From CAXBYZ01 sp043826085 (GTDB lineage: Bacteria; Patescibacteriota; Microgenomatia; UBA1400; CG1-02-47-37), in assembly GCA_043826085.1 (NCBI GenBank), contig JBDRQW010000037.1, positions 1 through 5,218 of the forward strand: a DNA stretch of 5,218 nt, read 5' to 3'. Shown piece by piece: positions 5,037 through 5,218 of the stretch. The notes below the pieces were generated by a model. That model saw nothing but the letters and a program-made list of their open reading frames with translations. It did not search any database and was not told the DNA's origin. The translations under genes and the position numbers were made by a program. Numbering within the stretch: position 1 is the first letter of the stretch; each line of letters starts with the position of its first letter.

Positions 5037-5043
5037 CTCCTTT
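5037..5043 (-). promoter_or_regulatory. Shine-Dalgarno of rpsA with an intervening out-of-frame ATG
   Basis: AAAGGAG (5043 to 5037, minus strand) is a strong match to the 16S tail but lies 12 bases from the rpsA ATG (5024). A different ATG at 5032-5030 is only 4 bases from it and opens a 12-codon frame, +1 relative to rpsA, ending in TAA at 4994-4996. The rpsA frame is fixed by the S1 domains, so the spacing and the competing start could lower or regulate S1 synthesis. Confidence 0.6.
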
Positions 5044-5044
5044 C

Positions 5045-5051
5045 AAAAAAA
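5045..5051 (-). terminator. U-run directly after 5S rRNA, possible intrinsic terminator or attenuator
   Basis: Seven U residues follow the 3' strand of 5S helix I (CAAGGCCGGGAC). Helix I or the local 5S stem plus this U-run could act as an intrinsic terminator, while partial readthrough would supply rpsA. There is no independent hairpin between the 5S and the U-run. Confidence 0.4.
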
Positions 5052-5171
5052 GTCCCGGCCTTGAGGTACTTTCGTATAAGCTTGCGCCGATATTATCATC
5101 CCCGCTGCTACCTTTAACGACTCTGTTCGGTATGGAAAGAGGTGGTACGATAGCGCTCCAAAGACCGGACC
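5052..5171 (-). rRNA. rrf: 5S ribosomal RNA
   Basis: The minus strand from about 5171 reads GGUCCGGUCUUUGGAG and ends CAAGGCCGGGAC, giving the closing helix I (with one bulged G). Typical 5S landmarks follow in order: helix II GCUAUC/GGUAGC, the loop C segment CAUACCGAACAGAG with the conserved CCGAAC at about nucleotide 42, helix III CUCU/AGAG, and the loop E pair GAUGAUA and UACGAAAGUA before the last helix. The length of 120 is standard. The ends are set by helix I pairing and may be off by a base or two. Confidence 0.95.
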
Positions 5172-5218
5172 ACTATTCTAACATATTATCTCAACTTTGT
5201 CTTGCAAAAATTATCTCA
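5172..5218 (-). promoter_or_regulatory. 5' flank of 5S: rRNA spacer or weak promoter
   Basis: This AT-rich stretch has a 9-bp direct repeat (ATTATCTCA at 5185-5193 and 5210-5218, plus strand). On the minus strand AAGACA-17-TAGAAT ends 4 bases before the 5S start, and GATAAT lies about 10 bases further upstream. Both are weak promoter candidates; the region could equally be the 23S-5S spacer, which the window edge hides. Confidence 0.25.

Overview
The window looks like a slice of a small, AT-rich bacterial genome of the Candidate Phyla Radiation (Patescibacteria), probably Microgenomates-like. This is inferred from tightly packed genes, short palindromic repeats lying inside reading frames, and promoters that sit directly against start codons; no taxonomic search was possible. 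All genes are on the minus strand, so transcription runs from high to low coordinates. TGA and TAA/TAG are used as stops and tryptophan is TGG, so the code is standard.

Right part (about 3700-5218): a 5S rRNA gene (about 5052-5171) ends in a U-run and is followed after only 27 bases by a four-domain ribosomal protein S1 gene (rpsA). Next, 3 bases after S1, comes an unlisted 47-residue ORF (3702-3845), then after 7 bases a SnoaL/NTF2-fold protein (3260-3694) whose last 12 codons run through a palindromic repeat. These look like one translationally coupled cluster.

Middle (735-3260): two accessory modules, each with a well-formed promoter and an inverted-repeat operator candidate. The first is an AAA+ ATPase of the DUF4143 type (2076-3203), whose promoter -10 lies in a 12+12 bp palindrome beside the ATG. 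The second is an AbiE-type (type IV) toxin-antitoxin pair, with toxin AbiEii (1309-1989) upstream and antitoxin AbiEi (735-1316) downstream, overlapping by 8 bases. This is the reverse of the usual abiEi-abiEii order. A consensus promoter and a 28-bp imperfect palindrome lie in front of it.

Left edge (1-722): the N-terminal half of DNA-repair protein RadA, cut by the window edge at Walker B. Its frame is open throughout but carries three in-frame insertions made of palindromic repeats: two nearly identical copies of one element, one of which has a second palindrome nested in it with a 4-bp duplication, and a third unrelated inverted repeat. Each lies where a surface loop is expected. This is the most unusual part of the window and resembles in concept the Rickettsia palindromic elements that insert into proteins.

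The genes fall into housekeeping functions (5S/S1 translation, RadA recombination) flanking a probable acquired defence or addiction segment (ATPase, AbiE). Intergenic DNA is minimal: no gene-free stretch exceeds 100 bases.
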